Source of the DNA: Cryptosporangium phraense
GTDB taxonomy: Bacteria > Actinomycetota > Actinomycetes > Mycobacteriales > Cryptosporangiaceae
Length of the DNA: 64,000 bases
Assembly: GCF_006912135.1 (NCBI RefSeq)
Contig: NZ_VIRS01000017.1
Coordinates: 124,001 to 188,000 of the forward strand
Reading direction: 5' to 3'
Position 1 is the stretch's first letter. Each line of letters opens with the position of its first letter. Positions 24,815 to 34,111 of this stretch are shown one piece after another. The notes below the pieces were generated by a model. It did not search any database. It had not been told where the DNA came from and was given only the letters and a program-made list of their open reading frames with translations. Position numbers and translations under genes: made by a program.

Positions 24815-26376
24815 CGCAGCGCCGCCCGGTCGCGCACCGGAAGCCGGACCGTGAACACCGCACCGGCGTCGTGGCTGACGTCGATCCGCCCGCCGTGCCG
24901 GTGCACGGCCTGCCCGACCAGCGCCAGCCCGAGACCGCGCCCGATCAGCCGCTCGTCGCTCTTCGTCGACCAGCCGCGCGCGAACGCTTCCTCGACCTGA
25001 TCGGCGTCCAGGCCGCTACCGGAGTCGGCCACCTGGAGCACCAGCTCGTCGCCGTCCAGCCACGCCCCCACCTCGGCCCGCCGCGGCGGCGGCGCGGCCA
25101 CCGCGGCGTCGACCGCGTTGTCGATCAGGTTGCCGACGATCGTCACCAGGTCGCGCGGGTCGGCGACGCCCAGCGGGACCTGGGCCTCCGGGTCCAGCAC
25201 CAGCTCGACCCCCCGCTCGTGGGCCTGCGCGACCTTGCCGAGCAGCAACGCGACCAGCACCGGCTCGTCCACCGACTCGACGACCCGGTCGGCGAGCTGC
25301 TGGGTGAGGGCCAGCTCGCCGGTCGCGAACTCCTGCGCCTCGGTGACCCGGCCGAGCCCGATCAGCGAGACGACCGTGTGCAGCCGGTTCGCCGCCTCGT
25401 GGGCCGCTGACCGGAGCGACTCGGCGAAGCCCCGCACCGAGTCCAGCTCGCCGGTCAGCGCCTGCAGGTCCGTGTGGTCGCGCAACGTGACGACGCTGCC
25501 GCCGCCGGCCGGGCGCTGGTTCACGACCAGCACGCGGTCGCCGGTCAGGTGGATCTCGTCGACCCGCTGCTCGCCGTCCGCCAGTAGGGCCAGCGTCGGG
25601 AACCCGTCGGCGCGCTGCCCGACGGCGTCGGCCGGGAGGTCGAGCAACCGTCGGGCCTCGTCGTTCACCAGCTGCACCCGTCCGGTGCGGTCGAGCAGCA
25701 GCAGTCCCTCGTGCACCGCGTGCAGCACCGCGTCGTAGTACTCGTACATCCGGCTCAGCTCACGCGGGCCCAGGTCGTGGGTCTGGCGCCGCAGGCGCCG
25801 GTTGACCAGCCAGGTGCCGGCCCCGGCGACGGCCAGGGCCAGGACCCCGGCGACGGCGAGCGTCCGCAGCTGGCCCTGCAGGCCGCGGTCGACGGCGCTC
25901 TCGACGATCCCGACGGCGACGAGCCCGCGGACGGTGCCGCCGACCGTGATCGGCACGACCGCGCGCTCCGACGGCCCGAGCGTGCCGGTGTAGGTCTCGG
26001 TGATGCTCTCGCCGCGCAGCGCGGCCGCGGTGTGGCCGAGGAACCTCCGGCCGATCTGGGTGGTGTCGGGGTGGCTGTAGCGGATCCCGGCCGGGCTCAT
26101 CACGACGACGAAGTCGGTGCCGGTCTCGTGCCGGACCTGCTCGGCGTAGGGCTGGAGCACGGTCGTCGGACGGGGCAGCGAGAGGGCGTCGCGGACCTCC
26201 GGGGTGGCGGCCACCGCGCGGGCGATCGACAGCGCCCGGGCCTGGGCGTTGTCGGCGGCCGCGTGCCGGGCCTGGAAGATCGCGGCACCCAGCCCGGCCG
26301 CGACGACCACGGTGATCACCGCGATCTGCAGCACGAACAACTGCCGGGCCAGGCTCCACTCTCTCCCGCGTAACAC
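24811..26376 (-). CDS. CitA/DcuS-type sensor histidine kinase
   Basis: 521 residues. A first membrane helix (QLFVLQIAVITVVVAAGLGA, about 12-31), an extracytoplasmic sCache/PASp domain to about 175 (GTDFVVVMSPAGIRYSHPDT, GRRFLGHTAAALRGES) and a second helix (LAVAGVLALAVAGAGTWLV) precede a PAS domain (HAVHEGLLLLDRTGRVQLVN). The histidine region SLRSAAHEAANRLHTVVSL is near 318-336, and the ATPase domain has VGNLIDNAVDAAVA and DSGSGLD. The periplasmic domain type binds citrate, malate or fumarate. GTG start at 26376. Confidence 0.92.
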   Translation of the reverse strand: MLRGREWSLARQLFVLQIAVITVVVAAGLGAAIFQARHAAADNAQARALSIARAVAATPEVRDALSLPRPTTVLQPYAEQVRHETGTDFVVVMSPAGIRYSHPDTTQIGRRFLGHTAAALRGESITETYTGTLGPSERAVVPITVGGTVRGLVAVGIVESAVDRGLQGQLRTLAVAGVLALAVAGAGTWLVNRRLRRQTHDLGPRELSRMYEYYDAVLHAVHEGLLLLDRTGRVQLVNDEARRLLDLPADAVGQRADGFPTLALLADGEQRVDEIHLTGDRVLVVNQRPAGGGSVVTLRDHTDLQALTGELDSVRGFAESLRSAAHEAANRLHTVVSLIGLGRVTEAQEFATGELALTQQLADRVVESVDEPVLVALLLGKVAQAHERGVELVLDPEAQVPLGVADPRDLVTIVGNLIDNAVDAAVAAPPPRRAEVGAWLDGDELVLQVADSGSGLDADQVEEAFARGWSTKSDERLIGRGLGLALVGQAVHRHGGRIDVSHDAGAVFTVRLPVRDRAALR

Positions 26377-26415
26377 CGTTGCGACCTCCCGTTGATGACC
26401 GCAATGTACAGAACA

Positions 26416-26429
26416 GTGACCGGGGTCAC
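26416..26429. promoter_or_regulatory. palindromic site upstream of dctA
   Basis: GTGACC-GG-GGTCAC is a perfect inverted repeat midway between the divergent kinase and dctA genes, a candidate binding site for the CitB/DcuR-type regulator. Confidence 0.4.
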
Positions 26430-26504
26430 TACGGACGTCATTCTGAGCGCCACCCGCTGCTGCTGCCGTGCCGCCGCTGACATCGCGCAGAAAGAAGGCG
26501 TTCC

Positions 26505-27914
26505 ATGTCGACCACCTCTGCCCCGCCGGGCAACGACGGTCCCCCGCCCGTGGACCCCGCCCCGGTGGACCCCGTCCCGCCCGCGCCCCGGCGCGACCGG
26601 ACCCACCTGCTCTACCTCGCGGTCATCGCCGCGGTGGTGCTCGGAGCCGCCGTCGGCCTGATCAAGCCGGACTGGGGCGTCGCGCTCAAGCCGCTCGGCG
26701 ACGGCTTCGTCAACCTGATCAAGATGATGATCGCGCCGGTCATCTTCTGCACGATCGTGCTCGGCATCGGCTCGATCCGCAGCGCCGCCAAGGTCGGCAA
26801 GGTCGGCGGGCTCACGCTCGTCTACTTCCTGATCATGTCGACGTTCGCGCTGGCCATCGGGCTGGTCGTCGGCAATCTGATCCACCCCGGCTCGGGGCTG
26901 GACCTCTCGGCCGCCAACCCGGACAGCGTCGCCAAGTACGTCCAGCAGGGCGAGGGCGACACGATCGAGTTCCTGCTCGGGATCATCCCGACGACGCTCG
27001 TGTCGTCGCTGACCGAGGGCGTCGTGCTGCAGGCGCTGCTGGTGGCGCTGCTCACCGGGTTCGCGATCCAGGCCATGGGCGAGACCGGGCAGAAGATCCT
27101 CACCGGCATCGGCTATTTCCAGAAGCTGGTCTTCCGGATCCTCAGCATGATCATGTGGGTCGCCCCGATCGGGGCGTTCGGCGCGATCGCCGCGGTCGTC
27201 GGCCAGACCGGCTGGAAGGCGCTGACCGCGCTGCTCCAGGTCATGCTGGGTTTCTACATCACGTGCATCATCTTCGTGTTCGCCATCCTCGGCCTGCTGC
27301 TCTGGTCGGTGGCGCGGATCAGCATCCTCGGGCTGTTCAGGTACCTGGCCCGGGAGTTCCTGCTGATCCTGTCGACGTCGTCCTCGGAGTCGGCGCTGCC
27401 CCGGCTGATCGCGAAGATGGAGCACTTCGGCGTCGAGCGGGGCACGGTCGGCATCGTGGTGCCGACCGGGTACTCGTTCAACCTGGACGGCACCGCGATC
27501 TACCTGACGATGGCGTCGCTGTTCATCGCCGACGCGATGGGCGACCCGCTGTCGATCACCGAGCAGCTCGGGCTGCTGGCGTTCATGATGATCGCCTCGA
27601 AGGGCGCGGCCGGGGTCACCGGCGCCGGCCTGGCGACGCTCGCCGGTTCGCTGCAGGCCCACAAGCCGGCGCTGGTCGACGGCGTCGGGCTGATCGTCGG
27701 CATCGACCGGTTCATGTCCGAGGCCCGGGCGCTGACGAACTTCGCCGGCAACTCGGTCGCGACCGTGCTGATCGGGGTGTGGACCGGCGGCTTCGACCGG
27801 GAGCAGGCCCAGCGGGTGCTGTCCGGTGAGGCACCGTTCGACGAGGCCACGATGCTCGACGACGGCCACGGCGGGTCCGCCGGGAAACGGGAGCTGGCCA
27901 CGGCGTCGTCGTAG
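26505..27914 (+). CDS. dctA: C4-dicarboxylate:cation symporter
   Basis: 469-residue transporter of the DAACS (glutamate/aspartate symporter) fold. GDGFVNLIKMMIAPVIFCTI near 64-83, the hairpin LSTSSSESALPRLIAKMEHF near 290-309, PTGYSFNLDGTAIYLTMASL near 322-341 and ASKGAAGVTGAGLATLAGSL near 367-386 are the conserved substrate and cation sites of DctA. It imports succinate, fumarate or malate. A Pro-rich 30-residue N-terminal tail precedes the first helix. AAGAAGG about 9 nt before ATG 26505 is a ribosome-binding site. It is divergent from the CitA-type sensor and regulator genes, which probably induce it. Confidence 0.95.
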   Translation: MSTTSAPPGNDGPPPVDPAPVDPVPPAPRRDRTHLLYLAVIAAVVLGAAVGLIKPDWGVALKPLGDGFVNLIKMMIAPVIFCTIVLGIGSIRSAAKVGKVGGLTLVYFLIMSTFALAIGLVVGNLIHPGSGLDLSAANPDSVAKYVQQGEGDTIEFLLGIIPTTLVSSLTEGVVLQALLVALLTGFAIQAMGETGQKILTGIGYFQKLVFRILSMIMWVAPIGAFGAIAAVVGQTGWKALTALLQVMLGFYITCIIFVFAILGLLLWSVARISILGLFRYLAREFLLILSTSSSESALPRLIAKMEHFGVERGTVGIVVPTGYSFNLDGTAIYLTMASLFIADAMGDPLSITEQLGLLAFMMIASKGAAGVTGAGLATLAGSLQAHKPALVDGVGLIVGIDRFMSEARALTNFAGNSVATVLIGVWTGGFDREQAQRVLSGEAPFDEATMLDDGHGGSAGKRELATASS

Positions 27915-27917
27915 GAC

Positions 27918-27959
27918 TCGATTCGCCGGTGCCGCCCCGGTCAGCCGCCGGCGAATCGA
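27918..27959 (+). terminator. dctA terminator hairpin
   Basis: TCGATTCGCCGG (27918-27929) and CCGGCGAATCGA (27948-27959) form a perfect 12-bp stem with an 18-nt loop, starting 3 bp after the dctA stop. Confidence 0.65.
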
Positions 27960-27982
27960 TCACGGCCGAAGGTCGGCCGTCG

Positions 27983-28019
27983 GTGGCACCCGGACTCGTC
28001 GCCTCGGTCCGGGTGCCAC
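27983..28019. terminator. second hairpin downstream of dctA
   Basis: GTGGCACCCGGAC (27983-27995) pairs perfectly with GTCCGGGTGCCAC (28007-28019), 13-bp stem and 11-nt loop. It ends 5 bp before the -10 box of the next gene, so it could instead be an operator for the CoA-transferase promoter. Confidence 0.45.
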
Positions 28020-28024
28020 TGCAC

Positions 28025-28030
28025 TACGGT
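28025..28030 (+). promoter_or_regulatory. -10 box (TACGGT) of the CoA-transferase gene
   Basis: TACGGT, then 6 nt, then GTG 28037: the same leaderless spacing as TACGGT before the thioesterase at 34112. Confidence 0.45.
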
Positions 28031-28036
28031 GAGCTG

Positions 28037-29182
28037 GTGTTTTCCGCGCGGTGCAGGCCCGGTGGCAGCACGTGCGCGGTCGAGACGTGGTTCCGGTGGG
28101 GGCTGGGCGACCTGACCGGGCCGGCCGAGGAGCCGGGCCTGGCGCCGGACGCGCCGGTGGCGGCCCGGGTCGAGGGGTTGGTGGCCTCGCTCCCGGCGGT
28201 GGATCCGGCGCACGTGCTGGCCGGGCGGGCCGGGCTGCAGGGCTGGGGACGGTCCGGCCGGATCTCGGCGAACGGCACCTGTCGGTTGCTGCGGGCGGCC
28301 GACGGGTGGGTGGCGGTGAACCTCTCCCGGCCCACCGACGTCGAGCTGGTCCCGGCGGTGCTCGAGGCCGAGATCGAGGGTGACCCGTGGGAGGCGCTCA
28401 CGTCCGCCGCCGCGGCCCGGCCCGCGGCCGAGCTGGCCGCCCGGGCCCAACTCCTCGGGATCCCGGCCGCGGTCCCCGCAAGCTCCGTCGGGCTTCCCCC
28501 ACTCACGATCCGGACGCTCCGCGAGCCGGCCGACGCGGCGGCGGGCTGGCGCGTCGTGCTGGATCTCTCGGCGATGTGGGCCGGCCCGTTGTGCGCGCAT
28601 CTGCTCGGACGGGCGGGCGCGCACGTCGTCAAGGTCGAGGACGTCCGCCGGCCGGACGGGGCCCGGTTCGGGCCGGCCGCGTTCTACGACGAACTGCACG
28701 CGGGACACGCGAGCGTCGTCCTCGACTTCGCGACCACGTCCGGACGGGACGCCCTGGCCGCGCTGGCCGAGGAGGCCGACGTCGTCGTCGAGAGCAGCCG
28801 CCCCCGGGCGCTGGCCCGGCTCGGCCTGCTCGCCGAGGAGTGGGTCGCCGCGCGTCCCGGCCGGACCTGGGTCTCGATCACCGGCTACGGCCGGGGCGAC
28901 CCCGAGCAGCGGGTCGCGTTCGGCGACGACGCCGCGGTCGCCGGCGGGCTGCTGGCCACCGACGGGCACGGCGGTCCGGTGTTCTGCGGCGACGCGATCG
29001 CCGACCCGTTGACCGGCCTGTACGCGGCCTCCGCGGCGTTGGACTCCGCTCGCGGGGGCGGCGGCCACCTGCTCGACGTCGCGATGGCCGGGGTCGCCGC
29101 CTGGGCGGCCCGCCCGGGCGACGGACCGCGGTACGCGCACGTCCGCGACGAGTCCGGGGTGCTCCGCCATGCTGATCCGTGA
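28037..29182 (+). CDS. family III CoA-transferase (CaiB/BaiF type)
   Basis: 381 residues with the chosen start. Two CoA-transferase III segments are visible: an N-terminal part with GRAGLQGWGRSGRISANGTC and a second part with VVLDLSAMWAGPLCAHLLGR, AGAHVVKVEDVRRPDGARFG, VVLDFATTSG and CGDAIADPLTGLYAASAALD, where the Asp of GDAIAD is the likely acyl-carrying residue. An upstream in-frame ATG at 27929 lies inside the dctA terminator stem, so GTG 28037 behind a TACGGT box is preferred. It overlaps the amidohydrolase gene by 14 bp. The acyl substrate is unknown. Confidence 0.83.
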   Translation: MFSARCRPGGSTCAVETWFRWGLGDLTGPAEEPGLAPDAPVAARVEGLVASLPAVDPAHVLAGRAGLQGWGRSGRISANGTCRLLRAADGWVAVNLSRPTDVELVPAVLEAEIEGDPWEALTSAAAARPAAELAARAQLLGIPAAVPASSVGLPPLTIRTLREPADAAAGWRVVLDLSAMWAGPLCAHLLGRAGAHVVKVEDVRRPDGARFGPAAFYDELHAGHASVVLDFATTSGRDALAALAEEADVVVESSRPRALARLGLLAEEWVAARPGRTWVSITGYGRGDPEQRVAFGDDAAVAGGLLATDGHGGPVFCGDAIADPLTGLYAASAALDSARGGGGHLLDVAMAGVAAWAARPGDGPRYAHVRDESGVLRHADP

Positions 29183-30497
29183 CGCCGAGGTCGACGGCGT
29201 CCCCGGGCTCGACGTCCGGATCGAGGCGCGGCGGATCGTCGACGTCGGACGGAGGCTGACCCGGCGCGCCGGTGAAGAGGTGCACGCCGCCGACGGCGGG
29301 GCGTTGATCCCGGGGCTGCACGACCACCACGTGCACCTGCGCGCCTGGGCCGCGACCCGCTGGTCGGTGCCGCTCGGAGACGTGCACGGGCCGGAGGCGT
29401 TCGACCGGCGCCTACGGACGGCGGCCGGGTCGGCTCCGGACGGCATCTGGCTCCGGGGCGTGGGCTGGCACGAGCGTGCGCACGGCGAGCTGGACCGCGC
29501 CCGGCTCGACGCGCTCACCGGCGGCCGCCCGGCCCGGGTCCAGCACCGCACCGGCGCGCTCTGGGTGCTGAACAGCGCCGCGCTCGCGCTGACCGGCGCC
29601 CCGGACGACGTGTCGGCCGCCACCGGCCGGCTGCACCGGCTCGACGACTGGCTCCGCGCCCGGGTCGCGGCGGTGGGGCCCGACCCGTTCCCGGCCGCGG
29701 TGCGCGCGCTCGGCGCCGAGGCCGCCGGGTACGGCGTCACCCGCTTCACCGACGCGACGCCCGGCCGCGACCGGGCCGAGACCGAGGCGCTGACCGGCCT
29801 CGGCCTTCCTCAGCTCCTGCGGCTGATGTCCCCGACCGGGGTCGGCCCCGGCCCGCAGAAGATCGTGCTCGACGACCCGACGCTGCCGCCGGTGGAGACG
29901 CTCGCCCGGACGATCCGGGGGATCCACCGCTCCGGGTCGGCGGTCGCGGTCCACTGTGTCACCGCGGAGCAGCTGGTGACGCTGGTCGCCGCGGTCGAGG
30001 AGGCCGGCCGCGTCGCCGGTGACCGGGTCGAACACGCGGGGATCGTGCCGCCGGGGTACGCGGACCGGCTGGCCGCGCTCGGGCTGGCCGTCGTGACGAA
30101 CCCGGGCTTCCTCGCCGACCGGGGCGACGCGTACCGCCGGGAGGTCCGGCCGCCGGAGCGGGACTGGCTCTACCCGGCCCGCTCGCTCCTCGACGCGGGC
30201 GTGACGCTCGCCGCCGCGACCGACGCTCCGTTCGGCCCGGCCGACCCGTGGATCGCGATCGCCGCCGCCGTGGATCGCCTCACCCCGGACGGTGAGGTCC
30301 TCGGCCCGCACGAGCGGATCTCGCCGTCCGAGGCGCTCGCGCTCTTCCACCGCGACCCCGACGGCGGTCCCGGCCGTGCCGGGGGCGCGGTCCGGCGGGT
30401 CGCGGTCGGTCAGCCGGCCGACGTCTGCCTGCTGCACGTTCCGCTGGACGTCGCCCTACGCGCACCGTCGTCGGAGAACGTGCGGACGACGTTCTGA
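29169..30497 (+). CDS. amidohydrolase family 3 protein
   Basis: 442-residue metal-dependent hydrolase of the TIM-barrel amidohydrolase superfamily. The metal-binding HDHHVHL motif is at residues 51-57, and later ligands are visible in AVHCVTAEQ near 258, DRVEHAGIVP near 284 and ATDAPFGPADPW near 352. The C-terminal GQPADVCLLHVPLD is the returning beta-sandwich strand. The YtcJ/AtzC-like family hydrolyses amides, imides or N-formyl groups. Its start lies 14 bp inside the CoA-transferase gene, so both are probably one operon for breaking down an unknown amide and activating the acid. Confidence 0.88.
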   Translation: MLIRDAEVDGVPGLDVRIEARRIVDVGRRLTRRAGEEVHAADGGALIPGLHDHHVHLRAWAATRWSVPLGDVHGPEAFDRRLRTAAGSAPDGIWLRGVGWHERAHGELDRARLDALTGGRPARVQHRTGALWVLNSAALALTGAPDDVSAATGRLHRLDDWLRARVAAVGPDPFPAAVRALGAEAAGYGVTRFTDATPGRDRAETEALTGLGLPQLLRLMSPTGVGPGPQKIVLDDPTLPPVETLARTIRGIHRSGSAVAVHCVTAEQLVTLVAAVEEAGRVAGDRVEHAGIVPPGYADRLAALGLAVVTNPGFLADRGDAYRREVRPPERDWLYPARSLLDAGVTLAAATDAPFGPADPWIAIAAAVDRLTPDGEVLGPHERISPSEALALFHRDPDGGPGRAGGAVRRVAVGQPADVCLLHVPLDVALRAPSSENVRTTF

Positions 30498-30499
30498 GG

Positions 30500-30558
30500 G
30501 CGGCACCTCCGTCGCGTCACGGGCAGACCCGCGCGACACGCCATTCGGAATCAACCAT
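30500..30558. repeat. 60-bp element related to one at 61548-61611
   Basis: Both copies share GCGGCACC, TCCGTCGC, GTCACGGG, CACGCC and GGAATCAA-CAT in the same order and spacing with small indels. The other copy lies just upstream of an IS982-type transposase remnant, so this may be a solo remnant of the same mobile element. It occupies the convergent gap between the amidohydrolase and MDR genes. Confidence 0.55.
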
Positions 30559-30580
30559 GAAGCGCGAGAGCGCCAGTGGC

Positions 30581-31513
30581 TTACGGCGTGACGATCAGGC
30601 GTTTGCCGCGGAGGTCGGTGCGTTGCCAGGCGGACTCGATGTCGGACAGCGGCACCACCTCGCGTTCGAAGACCAGTTCGCCGGAGCGCGTCCAGGCCAG
30701 GATCTGCTCGTAGACCTCGCCCATCCCGGCGCCGGACAGCCCCTTCGCGGCCCCGTAGACCTCGACGCCGGACGTCCGCAGGCTGTCGGCCCGCAGCGTG
30801 ACCGCGTTCCCGGCCGATTCCCCGATCTGGACCACCCGCGTCGGCTTCGCGAACGCGAACGACTCGGGCGTCAGTGCGCGGAACAGCACCTCGGCCGGCC
30901 GCCCCCACAGGTAGTCGAGCACCACGTCGTACGGCCCGGCCTCGACGAACGCCCGACGCAGGTCCTCGTCGGACACCGCCGTGTTGATCACCGCATCCGC
31001 CCCCGACGAGGCCAGAGCCTCGTCGTCGCGGCCGGTCGCCACGACCCGGCCCGCCCCCAGTAACCGCGCGATCTGCAGCGCCACCCGCCCGGCCACGCCG
31101 GTCGCACCCTGAACGAGCACGGTCTCGCCCGGCTGGAAACCGGCCGCGGTCCGCATCGCCATCCCGGTGAACGCCGTGGCCAGCGCCGGAGCGAGCGTGG
31201 CCTCGACGCCCTCGGGGATCGGCGCGTACGCGTCCACCGCGACCTTCTCGGCCAGCGCCCCGTACGGCGCCCGCACGTTGCCGAACCCCACGAGCGTGCC
31301 GTCGGGCAGCGTCCCGACCCCGTCGAAGCACGGGATCAGCGGGTACACCGGGTCGGTGCTCGTGTAGTGCTCGCCGGCCGCGACCGCCCGGTCGACGTTC
31401 TCCACCGCCACCGCCCGCACGTCGATGAGCACCTGGCCGTCGGCCGGCACCGGGTCGGGAAAGTCCTCGTAGACCGGCACGCCACCGCGCCGATGGATCA
31501 CCGCTGCCTTCAC
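30581..31513 (-). CDS. zinc-free MDR oxidoreductase (quinone reductase-like)
   Basis: 310 residues. VKAAVIHRRGGVPVYEDFPD opens the GroES-like domain and the NADPH motif VLVQGATGVAGRVALQIARL is near 140-159. No zinc-binding cysteines are seen. GTG 31513 is preferred to GTG 31522 because AGAGAGG then sits 8 nt upstream, as a ribosome-binding site should. It is divergent from a TetR gene, with a perfect palindrome at the promoter, and is likely induced by a compound that it reduces. Confidence 0.88.
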   Translation of the reverse strand: MKAAVIHRRGGVPVYEDFPDPVPADGQVLIDVRAVAVENVDRAVAAGEHYTSTDPVYPLIPCFDGVGTLPDGTLVGFGNVRAPYGALAEKVAVDAYAPIPEGVEATLAPALATAFTGMAMRTAAGFQPGETVLVQGATGVAGRVALQIARLLGAGRVVATGRDDEALASSGADAVINTAVSDEDLRRAFVEAGPYDVVLDYLWGRPAEVLFRALTPESFAFAKPTRVVQIGESAGNAVTLRADSLRTSGVEVYGAAKGLSGAGMGEVYEQILAWTRSGELVFEREVVPLSDIESAWQRTDLRGKRLIVTP

Positions 31514-31524
31514 CGGGAACACCT

Positions 31525-31568
31525 CTCTCTAACACTGTTAGAGAGACCGTACTCTAACGGTGGTAGAG
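31525..31568. promoter_or_regulatory. two TetR operator palindromes
   Basis: CTCTCTAACA-C-TGTTAGAGAG (31525-31545) is a perfect 21-bp palindrome. CTCTAACGGTGGTAGAG (31552-31568) is a weaker second copy. They fill the gap between the divergent MDR and TetR genes. Confidence 0.7.
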
Positions 31569-31576
31569 GAGGGAAG

Positions 31577-32164
31577 ATGGCGGTCACCCGGGATCGGCTC
31601 GTCGCCGAGGCGCTCGCACTGCTCGACGAGGGCGGGCTCGCCGCGGTGACGTTCCGCAAGCTCGCGCAGCGACTCGGCGTCCAGGCGCCGACGCTCTACT
31701 GGCACGTCAAGAACAAGGCCGCGCTGGTCACGGCTCTGGCCGAAGCGATTCTGGCCCCGGTCGAGCTGCCACCGCGCACGGACGAGGAGCGGTGGCAGGA
31801 CTGGTTGTCCGCCCTCGCGCAGCGGCTGCGCCGCGCGCTCCTCGCGCACCCCGACGGCGCGCAGGTCGTCTCCCAGGCCCAGCTCTCGCTGCGGATGGCC
31901 GAGATCTCCGAGACCGCCATGCGGACGCTCGCCGAGAGCGGCCTCTCGCTGCGGAACGCCCGGCTGACCGTGCTGGCGGTCGAGCGGTTCACGATCGGGC
32001 ACGTGCTGGAGGAACAGGCCGGCCCGCCGGACGTCGAGGGCTTCGATCTGGACGCGTACGCTGCCCGCTACCCGACCGTGGTGCGGGCGGTCGCCGACTA
32101 CTTCGAGCCCGGCCGCACGGTGGACGACCTGTTCACCGATACGTTGGGTGTGATCCTCAGCTGA
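31577..32164 (+). CDS. TetR family regulator with TetR-type C-terminal domain
   Basis: 195 residues. [20 protein letters not shown] and [20 protein letters not shown] form the helix-turn-helix; the [14 protein letters not shown] recognition region is that of the tetracycline-repressor subgroup. The C-terminal part has [20 protein letters not shown], as in TetR_C. GAGGAGGGA upstream supports ATG 31577. It probably represses the divergent MDR gene through the palindromes at 31525-31568. It overlaps the end of the convergent racemase gene by 8 bp. Confidence 0.9.
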   Translation: MAVTRDRLVAEALALLDEGGLAAVTFRKLAQRLGVQAPTLYWHVKNKAALVTALAEAILAPVELPPRTDEERWQDWLSALAQRLRRALLAHPDGAQVVSQAQLSLRMAEISETAMRTLAESGLSLRNARLTVLAVERFTIGHVLEEQAGPPDVEGFDLDAYAARYPTVVRAVADYFEPGRTVDDLFTDTLGVILS

Positions 32165-33242
32165 GCCAGTCGGCCAGCACTTCCTCGTTGTGGGCGCCGG
32201 CGCCGGGCGGGGGCGTCGGCGTGCCCGGCGGCGTCCGGGAGAAGCGCGGGGCGGGGGCGGCCTGGGGCACGCCGTTGAGGTCGGCCACCGTGTTCCGCGC
32301 GGCCACGTGCGGATGCGACGACGCCTCGGCGAACGACAGCACCGGCGTCACGCACGCGTCGGTGCCCTCGAAAACCGCGGCCCACTCGTCCCGGGTGCGC
32401 GACCCGAACCGCTCGGTGAAGCGCTTGCGTATCGCCGGCCAGTTGGCCCGGTCGTCGCGCGAGGGCAGGTCGTCGATCTCCAGCCCGGCCAGCAGCGCGG
32501 TCCAGAACTGCGGCTCCAGCGCTCCGACCGACACGAACCGCCCGTCCGCGCACTCGTAGGTGTCGTACCAGGGCGCCCCGCCGTCGAGCAGGTTCGCGCC
32601 CCGCTCGTCCGTCCAAACTCCGGCGCCGCGGAACGACCAGAACATCTGGGACAGCAGCGTGGCCCCGTCGACCATCGCGGCGTCCACCACCTGGCCCTGA
32701 CCCGACCGCTCCCGCTCCCAGAGCGCCGACAAGATCCCGACGAGCAGCAGCATCGAGCCGCCGCCGAAGTCACCGACGAAGTTCAGCGGGGGCACCGGAC
32801 GCTCGCCGGCCCGGCCGATCGCGTGCAGCGCGCCGGTCAGCGAGATGTAGTTGATGTCGTGCCCGGCCCGCGACGCCCACGGCCCGTCCTGGCCCCATCC
32901 GGTCATCCGGGCGTAGACCAGCCGGGGGTTGATCGCCGCGCAGTCGTCGGGACCGATGCCCAGCCGCTCGGTGACGCCCGGCCGGTACCCCTCGAGCAGC
33001 ACGTCGGCCACCGCGATCAGCGATCTCACCCGCTCCAGGTCGTCGGCATCCTTGAGGTTGAGCGCGATCGACCGACGTCCACGAAGGAGCTGGTCGGAGG
33101 AGCCGACGGTCGGGTCGAAGCCCGGGACCGGGCGGTCGACGCGGACGACGTCCGCGCCGAGGTCGGCCAGGATCATCGCCGCGTGCGGACCGGGGCCGAT
33201 CCCGGCGAGCTCGAGCACGCGCAGCCCGGAGAGGGGACCCAT
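32157..33242 (-). CDS. alpha-methylacyl-CoA racemase-like CoA-transferase III
   Basis: 361 residues, normal for the family. [20 protein letters not shown] and [18 protein letters not shown] open the CoA-binding fold. The racemase catalytic pair is present: His at about 128 in [15 protein letters not shown] and Asp at about 157 in [13 protein letters not shown], matching His126/Asp156 of the M. tuberculosis enzyme (MCR). It should interconvert (R)- and (S)-2-methylacyl-CoA for beta-oxidation of branched chains such as sterol side chains. The ATG overlaps the crotonase stop by one base (TGATG), giving a crotonase-racemase operon. Confidence 0.92.
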   Translation of the reverse strand: MGPLSGLRVLELAGIGPGPHAAMILADLGADVVRVDRPVPGFDPTVGSSDQLLRGRRSIALNLKDADDLERVRSLIAVADVLLEGYRPGVTERLGIGPDDCAAINPRLVYARMTGWGQDGPWASRAGHDINYISLTGALHAIGRAGERPVPPLNFVGDFGGGSMLLLVGILSALWERERSGQGQVVDAAMVDGATLLSQMFWSFRGAGVWTDERGANLLDGGAPWYDTYECADGRFVSVGALEPQFWTALLAGLEIDDLPSRDDRANWPAIRKRFTERFGSRTRDEWAAVFEGTDACVTPVLSFAEASSHPHVAARNTVADLNGVPQAAPAPRFSRTPPGTPTPPPGAGAHNEEVLADWLS

Positions 33243-34006
33243 CACCGGCCCTTCCACACTGGCGCGCGCTTCTCGGCGAACGCCCGCGAGCCCTCCTGGG
33301 CGTCCTCCGATCCCAGCACCGGAGCCACCAACGGCCCCTGCTTCGACCACAGCTCGGCGTCCGTCCAGTCCTGCGACTGCACGATGATCTGCTTGGTCGC
33401 GGCCACCGCGAGCGGCCCGTTCGCGGCGATCCGGGCGCCCAGGGCCTTGGCCGCCTCGAGTGCGCCGCCGGGCGTCGTCAGCTGGTTGACGAGGCCGAGC
33501 CGGTAGGCGTCGGACGCGGGCAGCGGGTCACCGGTGAGGGCGAGTTCCATCGCGACGGCGGGCGGGATCCGGCGGGGGAGGCGGACGAGGCCACCGGCCG
33601 CGGCGACCAGCCCACGCTTGACCTCGGGGATGCCGAACTTGGCGTCCTCGGCCGCGACGATCAGGTCGCAGGACAGCGCGATCTCGCAGCCGCCGGCCAG
33701 CGCCCAGCCCTCGACGGCGGCGATGATCGGCTTGCGCGGCGGGGTCATCGTGATGCCGCCGAACCCGCGCTTCTCGTCGTTCGGGTTCTCGCCCGCGACG
33801 AACGCCTTGAGGTCCATGCCCGCGCAGAACGTGCCGCCCGCGCCGGTGATGATGCCGATCGTCAGGTCGTCCCGCTCGTCCAGCTCGTCGAGGGCCGCGG
33901 AGACCCCGGCGGAGACCGCACCGTTGACCGCGTTCCGGGCCTGCGGCCGGTTGATCGTGATGACCGCAACGCCGTCGGCGTGCTCGACCAGTACCTCGTC
34001 GCTCAC
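33242..34006 (-). CDS. enoyl-CoA hydratase
   Basis: 254 residues. [20 protein letters not shown] opens the crotonase domain. The oxyanion-hole loop [16 protein letters not shown] is near 60-75 and the catalytic pair is in [20 protein letters not shown] and [20 protein letters not shown], with both glutamates kept. It is probably an acyl-CoA beta-oxidation hydratase. The GTG at 34006 follows a GGGG-containing ribosome-binding site. It is translated ahead of the methylacyl-CoA racemase and divergent from the acyl-CoA thioesterase, so the locus handles acyl-CoAs. Confidence 0.92.
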   Translation of the reverse strand: MSDEVLVEHADGVAVITINRPQARNAVNGAVSAGVSAALDELDERDDLTIGIITGAGGTFCAGMDLKAFVAGENPNDEKRGFGGITMTPPRKPIIAAVEGWALAGGCEIALSCDLIVAAEDAKFGIPEVKRGLVAAAGGLVRLPRRIPPAVAMELALTGDPLPASDAYRLGLVNQLTTPGGALEAAKALGARIAANGPLAVAATKQIIVQSQDWTDAELWSKQGPLVAPVLGSEDAQEGSRAFAEKRAPVWKGR

Positions 34007-34099
34007 TGCACCCCAGCCCTTCGCCGTCGGAACCTCTCCTACCGACGAACCTAGCGGAGATCCGTGGTTCCGGTCACAGCTGACCGGAAGTCTGTCCGA

Positions 34100-34105
34100 T
34101 ACGGT
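34100..34105 (+). promoter_or_regulatory. -10 box (TACGGT) of the thioesterase gene
   Basis: TACGGT lies 6 nt before GTG 34112, the leaderless spacing seen elsewhere in the window. Confidence 0.45.
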
Positions 34106-34111
34106 TTCGGC

